Assembly: GCA_937973565.1 (NCBI GenBank)
Contig: CALJKQ010000271.1
Coordinates: forward strand, 1-27,035
Origin: an uncultured Saprospiraceae bacterium
GTDB lineage: Bacteria; Bacteroidota; Bacteroidia; Chitinophagales; Saprospiraceae
Reading direction: 5' to 3'
Length of the DNA: 27,035 nucleotides
The position numbers and the translations under genes are program-made. The stretch's first letter is position 1; every line of letters begins with the position of its first letter. The notes beneath the pieces were generated by a model, which was not told the DNA's origin, made no database searches, and worked only from the letters and a program-made list of their open reading frames with translations. Positions 1 to 7,887 of this stretch are shown piece after piece.

Positions 1-222
1 AGAAATTCAAGAACAACAAAAACCTCATCCGCCAATTAATTATACTGGGGCTATACTTTTTAGGTACTATCTCAATAAAAGCCCTCACTATTTTAGTATA
101 AAAAATTTTACAAAATTAGAATCGCCCAAACTTCAATAATCAACCCTTAAACACAAAAAAATGAAAACAATTTTTTTGGTGGATACAAAGCCATTAAAAT
201 TGGAAAAAATGGAGCCATATGG
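1..222 (+). other. Degraded 5' end of the sensor-kinase locus
   Basis: No intact gene fits here. In the frame starting at base 3, a stretch of 32 codons up to a TAA at 99-101 has a basic, Asn-rich head followed by a hydrophobic run (LIILGLYFLG), which resembles a signal peptide or membrane segment. From base 151 the frame of the downstream kinase is open (TAA at 148-150) and reads like the tail of a beta-propeller blade (GGYKAIKIGKNGAIWL). The two pieces are in different frames. This fits a propeller sensor kinase that kept its signal peptide and last blade but lost the rest, but the first piece could also belong to an unrelated upstream gene. A frame starting at base 2 is open to 139 and looks like chance AT-rich sequence. 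Confidence 0.4.
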
Positions 223-1410
223 TTGAATTCTGCCTTTGGCGTAGCCCAGACAAGGCTTTACAGCAGGACCATATCTCATTTCTCTTACCAAAATTCTTCC
301 ATCAGTACATTTCCGGATCCCTTTATCTCTTTGAATCCGGCCGGAAATATACTTTGGGTTAAACAGAATGGTGGATTTAAGTATGCTCCGATCGAAAAAT
401 TAATTCAAAATGCGCCGGACAGTATTTACCTGACTGCTTTATCAGTTAAAAATTATGAAAACTTTGGATACAGGCCGGATATACATAATTTGTCACTTGA
501 TTATGATCAAAACACCCTGGAATTCCAGTTTAGCATGTATAATTTTTCAGGCCTTCATTTCAACCAGTTTGAATACAGTCTCAACAATGAAAACCAATGG
601 CAAACGCTGGAATCCAATACCCTTAACCTCTCCAGTATGGGGTCAGGAATTTATCATCTCAAAGTAAGAGGTATCAATGGACACGGCATACCCTCCATCA
701 ACACTTTGGAATATAGATTTGACATATCTCCTCCCTTTTGGAAAAGTGCATGGTTTTTCTTCCTCTTACTGCTCGGAGGAGTCAGCATTGTGGCTTCCTA
801 TTTTTACTTAAAAGATGCACAAAGAAAGCGTCTGGAAAATTTAAGGAACTCAATTGCCAGAGACCTGCACGACGAAATGGGAAGCACCCTTTCGCAAATC
901 AATATTATGAGTGAATTGATGGCTCTTAAATCAACAGATGAGACCTACAAAACCATCCATCAAAAAATCAAGGAAGTAATGACTACCATGTCTGAAATAG
1001 TATGGAGTATAAATCCTAAAAAAGACAGCCTCCCGGAGACCATCTCCAAAATTCAGGAATTTGCCATTGACATTCTGGAAAGTAAAGGGGTAGATCTTCA
1101 CTTCAATATTTCAAAACTGAATGAAAGCAAGGTTTTATCCCCGGATCAAAGACGTCATATTTACCTAATTTTTAAGGAAGCCATCAACAACGCGGCTAAA
1201 TATGCCAATGCACGTAATGCCTGGTTTTCTGTTGCTACCACCGATAAAAAAATAACCCTTTCCTTTCGCGACGACGGTTCTGGCTTTGATGTCAATTCCG
1301 TTAAACCCGGTAATGGCCTGTATTCCATGGCCGAACGGGCACAGTCAGCCGGATTTCTGCTTCAAATTAAAAGCAACAGCCTGGGTACAGATGTCACTTT
1401 ATCCATTTAA
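223..1410 (+). CDS. Sensor histidine kinase, Y_Y_Y / HisKA_3 type, 5'-truncated
   Basis: Membrane sensor kinase of the NarX/LytS-like class (HisKA_3 plus HATPase_c), which normally phosphorylates a LuxR-type response regulator. From the TTG at 223, residues 1-60 are the last blade of a two-component-regulator propeller. Residues 85-168 are a Y_Y_Y domain, 173-195 a transmembrane helix, and RDLHDEMGSTLSQI holds the phospho-acceptor His216. The ATPase part shows an N-box (EAINNAAKYA), DDGSGFD and GNGLYSM. Family members have about 700 or more residues N-terminal to Y_Y_Y, mostly propeller, so this copy of 395 residues has lost nearly its whole sensor. The frame is open back to 151 without ATG or GTG, so the TTG start is only nominal. 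The kinase core has no internal stop. No intact response regulator follows. It may be a pseudogene, or a locus with a frameshift near the T7 run at 171-177. Confidence 0.8.
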   Translation: MNSAFGVAQTRLYSRTISHFSYQNSSISTFPDPFISLNPAGNILWVKQNGGFKYAPIEKLIQNAPDSIYLTALSVKNYENFGYRPDIHNLSLDYDQNTLEFQFSMYNFSGLHFNQFEYSLNNENQWQTLESNTLNLSSMGSGIYHLKVRGINGHGIPSINTLEYRFDISPPFWKSAWFFFLLLLGGVSIVASYFYLKDAQRKRLENLRNSIARDLHDEMGSTLSQINIMSELMALKSTDETYKTIHQKIKEVMTTMSEIVWSINPKKDSLPETISKIQEFAIDILESKGVDLHFNISKLNESKVLSPDQRRHIYLIFKEAINNAAKYANARNAWFSVATTDKKITLSFRDDGSGFDVNSVKPGNGLYSMAERAQSAGFLLQIKSNSLGTDVTLSI

Positions 1411-1756
1411 GCACCTACCTGATCCATACCTTACGATGCCAAATAAAATTCAAATTGCACGATACTCCCATCTGACTTTATATTCTTTAATCAAAAAGCC
1501 GGCAACGAAAGGCGATTTTCAACATTAATAAGTCTATTTGATATATATAGATGGATGTGTTTCAATATTTAAACTCACAACTCTCGCCTTTAAAAACGGT
1601 TCGTAGGATTAAGCTGTATTGGCATGACTCCAAAAGGCAAAAATTGTTAAAAAAATATATAAGCTGAGGGAGCGTTATGCTCAAAATAGTCCTCTATGTA
1701 GAGTAAGACACAAAATTCTGATAATTAAACCTAACTTTAATCCACAATTAGCCATC
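1411..1756 (+). other. 346-bp intergenic region with possible response-regulator remnant and two small hairpins
   Basis: There is no full gene here. An ATG at 1436 opens a 30-codon frame (stop 1526-1528) that begins MPNKIQIA and continues with SHLTLYSLIKK. Its layout recalls the first beta strand and helix of a LuxR-type receiver (hydrophobic strand, DDH, LF, SL), but the acidic residues are missing. Two short inverted repeats follow: GAGC-GTTAT-GCTC at 1670-1682 and CTCTA-TG-TAGAG at 1692-1703. They lie 55-90 bases before the lipoprotein start. No promoter with both boxes was found. Confidence 0.35.
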
Positions 1757-4006
1757 ATGCGCTCCATATTTTTCTTACTTAGCTTGCTTCTGATAGTCTC
1801 TTGTCACAAAGATGATTTCAACGAAGAAGAAACGCTTCTGACTACTTTTACAGCCCAGATTGTAAAAGAAGTTAACGGCAGTATCCTCGGTCAGGTAGTG
1901 GACGAAAACAACGTGCCCGTAGCTGACGCAGTTGTACAAATCTATAGTGCCACCACAAAGACCAACACATACGGTATATTTTCCTTCGAAAATGTAAAAG
2001 TAGATCAAAACGGCACCTATCTTACCGTAAGAAAGGCCGGATATTTTTTAGGCTCAGATATGGTCTATCCCCACTCAGCACGAACTTATTCTGACGTGAG
2101 ACTAATGTCACTGGAAACCGGTAAAATCCTCGATGCCAAAAACGGTGGAACCATTACCATTTCAGGCGGGGGATCCCTGGTGTTCCCAGCCAATGCCATT
2201 GTCGATGGAAATGGTGCAGTGTACAATGGCGATGTAGAAGTAAGCGCTAAACTCATATCACCCCAAAATCCGTTTCTCTATTCGCTCATGCCCGGCGGCT
2301 TAGTGGCTGATGCCGCAGATGGAAAAACAGTAGTCCTGGGAACTGCGGGTATGTTTGCCGTTGAATTGAGAACGACCAGTGGAGAAGAGTTGAATATTGG
2401 CAATAACAAAAAAGTAAGTTTCAGCATACCGGCATTGAGTACACAAAAACCGGCATCGATAGCGTTATGGTCGTTTGACGAATCAAAAGGCAGATGGAAA
2501 GAAGAAGGCATAGCACAACTTAACAATGGATTTTATACCGGTGAAGTATCCCATTTTAGTTTCTGGAACTGCGATGCTCCCTTTCCTTTGGTAGAGGTAT
2601 GCGGAAAAGTATTAAACCAATTCAATGAGCCCATCAAAAATGCATGGATTACGGTATATGCAGATGGCTTATACAGCGCAGGAGGCCAAACGGACGAAGA
2701 GGGGGTATTTTGCGGTAAAATGCCAAAGAACGTTAAACTAACCTTCGAGGTCCGCACCGGTGGTTATTGCACAGAACCCCTATTTACAACCTCTGTAGAC
2801 CCTTTGACTAACAATACGCAACTCAATCCCTTTGTTGTAACCATATCCAACGATCAACTGCTTGTCAAAGGTCAGGTCTTGTGCGGAAGTGACCCAATAG
2901 AAAAAGCCATCGTTGTCTTTGAGGCTGCCGGAATTAAAAAAGTATTCAGAGCTGATGAAACCGGCAATTTCAATGAAGATCTTACATGGCTTTTGTGTGA
3001 AGATTTCGATAATTACACCTTGTTTGCCTATGATGAGGTAAGTGGAGAAGCCAGTTCCACCATCACCAAAAATGTAGGTGACAATACCCCAAGCCAGCTC
3101 AATGTTTGTGGTTCGGGCTGCGATTTTACAGCTGTGATCAACTATGATTGCGACAGAAAAATGTCCGTTAAAGTAGCCAATGGAAGTGGCAACTACAGTT
3201 ATAAATGGAGCAATGGCAATACCAATCCATCATTCCAGATTGGTGAGCTCGATTCTGCTTTTACGGTTTATTGTGTAACCGTGACAGATGAAACAGCGAA
3301 CTGCAGTAAAACGTATTGCCTTGAATACAAAGGAGTGATGAGCGTTTACCTCGAAGGAGGTTGTGTCGCCAATCTGAGGCCCATTATTTTTGGCGGTGTG
3401 CCTCCTTACGTCTATAGCTGGAGTAACGGTGCCACGACCTCAGATATAGTGATCCCACAACAAGGTACGTATTGTGTGACGATTACAGATGCCAACGGCT
3501 GTAGCGCATCCAAGTGCACTGAAATCGTAGGGGATCCTCTGTTTATGGAAGCCACACCTTCGAGCTGCGACAAAGACAAATTTAGTCTTACCTCTTCACC
3601 CTTTACCCAGGCCACACTTTATACTAATAGTGGGGGGCAGATTCCCATTAGCAGTACGCAAAATTTAAGTGTATTCAATACAGGTTTTCTATTCAATGTA
3701 TTGCTAATCAGCAACAATTGTGAAAGGGTATTCACCATTAACCTACCCCATACGGATTCCATAACGGTTAACACCTTCAAAACCAGTTGCGGTACCTGCA
3801 ATGATGGTTACGCCGTTGTGCAGGTGGGTAGCGGGTGTCAGCAGTGCACCATCGGAGATATAAAAATTTTTAAGAGCACAGACATGAATACTGATCTTTC
3901 AGCGGCCAATGCAGCGAAAACGCTGGGCAAGGGATTATACTATGTAGTGGTGACGGATAAAAACACGGGCTGTTATGTAGGTCTTAAGAAATTTGAAATT
4001 ACTTAA
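1757..4006 (+). CDS. Surface lipoprotein with CarboxypepD_reg and SprB-type repeats
   Basis: The protein has 749 residues. A type II signal peptide ends in LLIVSC, with Cys16 as the lipidated residue, so it is an outer-membrane or surface lipoprotein. Residues 41-96 form a carboxypeptidase-regulatory-like fold (GQVVDENNVPVADAVVQIY). Residues 130-270 resemble the FAM171/ZU5-like region (LVFPANAIVDGNG...VEVSAKL) seen in Bacteroidota surface proteins. A second regulatory-like repeat starts near 280 (VCGKVLNQFNEPIKNAWITVY) and a weaker third near 370. Two SprB-like repeats follow at about 475-525 and 545-590 (YSYKWSNG, YVYSWSNG, YCVTITDANGC). The tail is Cys-rich. There is no T9SS sorting domain. 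It sits 21 bp before an ECF sigma gene, so it is probably the first cistron of a sigma/anti-sigma operon, perhaps as its surface sensor or target. The exact role is unknown. Confidence 0.8.
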   Translation: MRSIFFLLSLLLIVSCHKDDFNEEETLLTTFTAQIVKEVNGSILGQVVDENNVPVADAVVQIYSATTKTNTYGIFSFENVKVDQNGTYLTVRKAGYFLGSDMVYPHSARTYSDVRLMSLETGKILDAKNGGTITISGGGSLVFPANAIVDGNGAVYNGDVEVSAKLISPQNPFLYSLMPGGLVADAADGKTVVLGTAGMFAVELRTTSGEELNIGNNKKVSFSIPALSTQKPASIALWSFDESKGRWKEEGIAQLNNGFYTGEVSHFSFWNCDAPFPLVEVCGKVLNQFNEPIKNAWITVYADGLYSAGGQTDEEGVFCGKMPKNVKLTFEVRTGGYCTEPLFTTSVDPLTNNTQLNPFVVTISNDQLLVKGQVLCGSDPIEKAIVVFEAAGIKKVFRADETGNFNEDLTWLLCEDFDNYTLFAYDEVSGEASSTITKNVGDNTPSQLNVCGSGCDFTAVINYDCDRKMSVKVANGSGNYSYKWSNGNTNPSFQIGELDSAFTVYCVTVTDETANCSKTYCLEYKGVMSVYLEGGCVANLRPIIFGGVPPYVYSWSNGATTSDIVIPQQGTYCVTITDANGCSASKCTEIVGDPLFMEATPSSCDKDKFSLTSSPFTQATLYTNSGGQIPISSTQNLSVFNTGFLFNVLLISNNCERVFTINLPHTDSITVNTFKTSCGTCNDGYAVVQVGSGCQQCTIGDIKIFKSTDMNTDLSAANAAKTLGKGLYYVVVTDKNTGCYVGLKKFEIT

Positions 4007-4027
4007 TAACAAAAACCTGAAAAACAC

Positions 4028-4588
4028 TTGGAGCTCGAAGAGATCATAAAAGGATGTAAGGCAGGAAACGAAAAATGCCAATTCAGTCTGGTGCAACATT
4101 TTGCAACCAGGCTGATGGCCGTTTGTATGCGGTACACCCATGATCAGGAGTTGGCCAAAGATGCACTTCAGGAAACATTTATCAATGCTTTTAAGTACAT
4201 CCAATCCTATTCCGGCAAAGGCTCGTTTGAAGGATGGCTCAGAAGAATTGCCGTTAATTGCAGCCTGAAGGTAATAAAGACAATGTATGAAGTCCATACA
4301 CTGGAAGAGGCTGCCATCGATACCAATGCATTCGCAGAAGTTCCCGATGTGTACAGCAGCATGGCCAAAGATGACATTATGGAATTACTTAACAGGCTGC
4401 CGCATAGCCAATACGTAATTTTCAACCTAAGTGTCATTGAAGGCTACCACCATACTGAGATTGCAACAATGCTCAACATTACAGAAAGTACTTCGAGAGC
4501 AACATTGTGCAAAGCAAGGAACAGGCTTGTAGAAATTTTACAATCAGAAAACTATTCCGAACGGCTAGTAGCTAAAGTAGGTTCATAA
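4028..4588 (+). CDS. ECF-type RNA polymerase sigma factor (TTG start)
   Basis: This is a sigma-70 family ECF sigma factor of 186 residues, the usual size. Region 2 covers about residues 20-90, with the core-binding/-10 helix DALQETFINAFKYI and the following GKGSFEGWLRRIAVN. Region 4 covers about 120-175 with a helix-turn-helix (HHTEIATMLNITESTSRATLCKAR). The frame is open only from 4010, directly after a TAA at 4007-4009, and the TTG at 4028 is the only plausible start in it. An inefficient start would keep sigma levels low. The gene lies 21 bp after the lipoprotein stop and 17 bp before the membrane partner, which indicates one transcript. The next gene has the topology of a cognate anti-sigma factor. 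Confidence 0.9.
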   Translation: MELEEIIKGCKAGNEKCQFSLVQHFATRLMAVCMRYTHDQELAKDALQETFINAFKYIQSYSGKGSFEGWLRRIAVNCSLKVIKTMYEVHTLEEAAIDTNAFAEVPDVYSSMAKDDIMELLNRLPHSQYVIFNLSVIEGYHHTEIATMLNITESTSRATLCKARNRLVEILQSENYSERLVAKVGS

Positions 4589-4605
4589 AACAGCAAAGGA
4601 CTAAC

Positions 4606-5931
4606 ATGAAATACAGATTATTCGAACAATCTATAAAAGCCACACTCAACAATGCTGAAGAAACAGTTGACATTGGCCAGCTGTGGAACTCTATCCAAAC
4701 GGAAGAGAAAAAGAAAAAACCATTATTTTGGTGGTTTTTTACCGGCCTTCTAGTCTTAGCTACGGGAGCAGCAGCATGGGTTTATCCAACTTTGAATAAG
4801 CCGCAATTTCAAGTCAATCCAACTTCATTGGATAAAGATTACATCCAAAACAAACAAGAAAATCAACCTACTGCAGCTTTGGTTGAAAACCACAATAACC
4901 ATATTAATCCTATCAACAATACAACTAATAATAACCCACCTGCAAATACACAAAATTATACTACCGCCAATTTCCATGCACAGAAAAAGAGTTTAGGTTT
5001 GAATATGGAAAAAGCAAATTCAGCATCCAAACCATCGGATGCCATCCAGGATAAAACCGGAGCTGAATCCACCGGTCCGGTCATTGCCCATGTTGAACAG
5101 ATCAACAGTACCGAAGAAAACATACTGCCCATAGAAATTCCTGCCCGGCTTCTGAATTCTGCACACAAAGAAAAAATCCATAGAGACGTCCAATGCCCGA
5201 CTTTTAGAAAAAACCGAAGTATGAAATTGTCACTAATACCAGAGATTGGCTATTTCAAACCTTTTAAATCATTAACCTCAGAAACAGCTGTACCCTCTGA
5301 AACATTCGAACTGAGAAAAGCAGATGAAAAAAGCCTCGAAGGGCTACAGGCAGCTTTGTATGCACGTCTACAAAGACCGGGAGCCAATTGGGGTATCAGC
5401 ACCGGATTACAATACACCCGTCTAAGTGAGCAAATGAACCTGGCTTACAGCTATATCAGAAGGGATACTACCCAGGGCATTATTTCTGTTACGGTTTCCC
5501 AAACCGGTGATACAATCACAACCATATACGGTGATATTATTTCTGAGACGCGTGTTACCGGTACTACAAAGGCACACTACTACCTGAGCACTTTCGATAT
5601 ACCGTTGTCAGTATTCTTTGAAAAAGATTTCAACAGCTTTGCCATTGGTGGAGAAGCTGGTGTTTACTTCAATCTGGCCCTTGCTTCAAAGGGAAAAATT
5701 CTCAACACGGCCAATGATTTTATCGATGTGAAATCGGCAGCTGCTTTCAGATCATCAATTGGTGTCAGCGGATTTGCCGGCATTTATGTGAAAAAACCAT
5801 TGGGAATTGGCAACCTTATGTTTTCAATAAGGGGAAGATACAACCCTTCCGTTTTCAATACACAGGGCTACGGCACCATTCAAAAATACCAGTTTGTAGG
5901 TGCCCACCTGGGTTATGAAATTCGATTCTGA
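4606..5931 (+). CDS. Anti-sigma-like membrane protein with C-terminal outer-membrane beta-barrel domain
   Basis: The protein has 441 residues. Residues 1-38 are a short charged segment placed where an anti-sigma domain would be. Residues 39-61 form a single transmembrane helix (PLFWWFFTGLLVLATGAAAW). Residues 65-200 are an Asn/Thr/Pro-rich linker without predicted fold (NNTTNNN). From about 205 to the end there are alternating amphipathic strands typical of an OmpA/PorT-like barrel (LIPEIGYFKPF, AALYARLQR, GAHLGYEIRF), ending in Phe as BAM-recognised barrels do. It follows the ECF sigma gene by 17 bp. The pairing suggests the N-terminus binds sigma in the cytoplasm while the C-terminus sits in the outer membrane, although the barrel-like part could be a periplasmic lookalike. 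The stop codon abuts the stop of convergent cysQ with no intergenic base. Confidence 0.7.
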   Translation: MKYRLFEQSIKATLNNAEETVDIGQLWNSIQTEEKKKKPLFWWFFTGLLVLATGAAAWVYPTLNKPQFQVNPTSLDKDYIQNKQENQPTAALVENHNNHINPINNTTNNNPPANTQNYTTANFHAQKKSLGLNMEKANSASKPSDAIQDKTGAESTGPVIAHVEQINSTEENILPIEIPARLLNSAHKEKIHRDVQCPTFRKNRSMKLSLIPEIGYFKPFKSLTSETAVPSETFELRKADEKSLEGLQAALYARLQRPGANWGISTGLQYTRLSEQMNLAYSYIRRDTTQGIISVTVSQTGDTITTIYGDIISETRVTGTTKAHYYLSTFDIPLSVFFEKDFNSFAIGGEAGVYFNLALASKGKILNTANDFIDVKSAAAFRSSIGVSGFAGIYVKKPLGIGNLMFSIRGRYNPSVFNTQGYGTIQKYQFVGAHLGYEIRF

Positions 5932-6729
5932 TCAATCCGGTAAAATAGTAGCATAGGCCACGAAACCCGGATTAACGAGGCTCTCTTTATTGTAAGAAAG
6001 GGGCTCCCTGGTTTCAACATTGAGCACTATGCCTCCTGCTTCTTCAACAATGATTTGCGGGGCGGCAGTATCCCATTCCATAGTAGGTGCAAGACGAGGA
6101 TAAACATCGGCGTCTGCAGTTGCCAGCATCATAAATTTCAAAGCACTGCCTCTGGGTAACAATTCAGCTTCTGAAAACTGTTGTATGAAGTTTTTGGTGT
6201 CACTATTGATATGAGAAAGAGAACAAGGTATCCGCAAACCTTTATCACTCAGTCTGATTTCACCACATTGAAGCCGACAAACGGGCTTGCCGGGCAATTC
6301 AAGGAAGGCTCCCTGTCCGGCCACTGCATAATACAAAGCCTGCTCAACCGGTACATAAACCATGCCTAGTACCGGCCTGGTTTTATGAATTAAACAAACA
6401 TTGATGGTAAACTGCCCGTTTTTCTTTACAAATTCTTTGGTACCATCCAGTGGATCGATCAACCAGAAATATTCATAGCCTTTTCGTTCCTCATAGGGTA
6501 TTTGCATGTTTTCTTCTGAAAGAAAAGGGTAAAAGGGCTTCATGGTGGAGAGACCTTCGCAAATGATTTCATTGGCTGCCAAATCTGCCAGGGTCACCGG
6601 TGAATCGTCTGACTTAACTTTTATCCCATAGCTGTTGCCGGCATAAATTTCCATGATCATATCACCCGCCTTTTTCACGATTTGCGAAAGGTCGTCGATC
6701 AGACCAAACAAAGAAACATATTGTTCCAT
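5932..6729 (-). CDS. cysQ: 3'(2'),5'-bisphosphate nucleotidase
   Basis: Lithium-sensitive, Mg-dependent phosphatase of the inositol monophosphatase superfamily. It hydrolyses 3'-phosphoadenosine 5'-phosphate (PAP) to AMP, which removes a by-product of sulfate assimilation. At 265 residues it has normal CysQ length. Visible motifs are DDSPVTLADLAAN (41-53), the metal-binding SEEN (71-74), the catalytic core WLIDPLDGTKEF (89-100) and WDTAAPQIIVEEAGG (219-233), with Asp220 as the third metal ligand. The ATG start places the N-terminal helix normally. It is divergent from galE across 138 bp. No sulfate-assimilation genes are nearby, so PAP from other reactions such as carrier-protein phosphopantetheinylation is an equally likely substrate source. 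Confidence 0.93.
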   Translation of the reverse strand: MEQYVSLFGLIDDLSQIVKKAGDMIMEIYAGNSYGIKVKSDDSPVTLADLAANEIICEGLSTMKPFYPFLSEENMQIPYEERKGYEYFWLIDPLDGTKEFVKKNGQFTINVCLIHKTRPVLGMVYVPVEQALYYAVAGQGAFLELPGKPVCRLQCGEIRLSDKGLRIPCSLSHINSDTKNFIQQFSEAELLPRGSALKFMMLATADADVYPRLAPTMEWDTAAPQIIVEEAGGIVLNVETREPLSYNKESLVNPGFVAYATILPD

Positions 6730-6867
6730 GTTTTCAAATTTAAGTTCATCGCGACCTTATCCCCTTGGACGACCGCATTTTTGATGATGTAATGCCTGAT
6801 TTATGGGATCAATCAGTTTTTTAGGAGCGCCAAATATAGTATCATTGCATCAAATAATGCTTTTTTT

Positions 6868-7884
6868 ATGAAAATTCTTGTTACGGGGGGTACCGGTTAT
6901 ATAGGCAGCCACACCATCGTAGATTTGCTGGAAAACGGCATGGATGTGGTTTGCGTCGACAATGGCATCAACTCAGATAAATCCGTGCTCCGCGCAGTGG
7001 AGGAAATTACAGGCAGAAAAGTCACATTCTACCCCATCGATCTTTGCGATAACAAAGCTACCCAGCAAATTTTTAGGGACGAAATACCGGATGGTGTCAT
7101 TCATTTTGCCGCACTCAAATCGGTAAATGATTCCATGAATCAACCTTTGGCCTATTTTAGAAACAACCTTGAAAGTCTCATCAATACCCTTGATCAGGCC
7201 CTGGATGTGGGAGTTCGTGCCTTTGTATTCAGCTCAAGCTGCACGGTCTATGGCAATGTAAGTCACTCTCCTGTAACCGAAGAAACACCGCAACAGCCCG
7301 CAGCCTCTGTCTATGGTCGAACCAAACAAATGGGTGAACACATCATCCAGGATTCGCTGTTAAAAAAATCGATGAAAGCAAGTCTGCTCAGATACTTTAA
7401 CCCGGCAGGTGCTCACCCAAGCGGAAAGTTGGGAGAATCACCCTTACAAACAGCCCAAAACCTTGTGCCAGTGATCACTGAAACCGCCATTGGTAAAAGA
7501 GATGCTTTGCAGGTCTTCGGCACAGATTATCCTACGCGCGATGGTAGTTGTGTTCGGGATTTTATTCATGTGTGCGACCTTGCCAGAGCGCATACCCTGG
7601 CACTGCAATACCTTTTTTCTAAGGACCTTGCCTCTAAAGTAGATATTTTCAATTTAGGCATGGGTCAGGGAGTCACTGTTTTGGAAGCCATCAACGCTTT
7701 TGAAAAAGTCAACCAATTAAAACTCAACTACACGCTGGCAGACAGACGGGAAGGTGATGTGGTTGCCATCTACAGTGATTATACCAAAGCCAAAAAACTA
7801 CTGGGCTGGGAGCCCGGTTTTAGCATTGAGGACATTATGAAAACAGCCTGGCAATGGGAGCTTAACAGGACCACAAAATCGTAA
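6868..7884 (+). CDS. galE: UDP-glucose 4-epimerase
   Basis: Extended short-chain dehydrogenase/reductase that interconverts UDP-glucose and UDP-galactose with bound NAD, supplying galactose for surface polysaccharide. The protein has 338 residues, the same as well-studied bacterial GalE. It shows the Rossmann motif GGTGYIGSH (7-15), the Asp31/Asn32 cofactor edge, the SSSCTVYG substrate loop (122-129), and catalytic Tyr149 and Lys153 in SVYGRTKQ. The sugar-binding part includes RYFNPAGAHPSG and the late REGDV segment. The ATG follows a T-rich stretch. Only three bases separate its stop from the ligA start, so both are probably co-transcribed, although their functions are unrelated. Confidence 0.95.
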   Translation: MKILVTGGTGYIGSHTIVDLLENGMDVVCVDNGINSDKSVLRAVEEITGRKVTFYPIDLCDNKATQQIFRDEIPDGVIHFAALKSVNDSMNQPLAYFRNNLESLINTLDQALDVGVRAFVFSSSCTVYGNVSHSPVTEETPQQPAASVYGRTKQMGEHIIQDSLLKKSMKASLLRYFNPAGAHPSGKLGESPLQTAQNLVPVITETAIGKRDALQVFGTDYPTRDGSCVRDFIHVCDLARAHTLALQYLFSKDLASKVDIFNLGMGQGVTVLEAINAFEKVNQLKLNYTLADRREGDVVAIYSDYTKAKKLLGWEPGFSIEDIMKTAWQWELNRTTKS

Positions 7885-7887
7885 ATC

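Noticed and set aside
3935..4297. 120-codon open frame antisense to the lipoprotein end and sigma gene
   Set aside because: It spans the junction of two clear + strand genes and shows no domain or composition expected of a real protein.
6735..6742. TAAATTTG on the minus strand upstream of cysQ as a -7 box
   Set aside because: It ends five bases from the ATG, so the transcript would start at or inside the start codon, and no -33 box is present.
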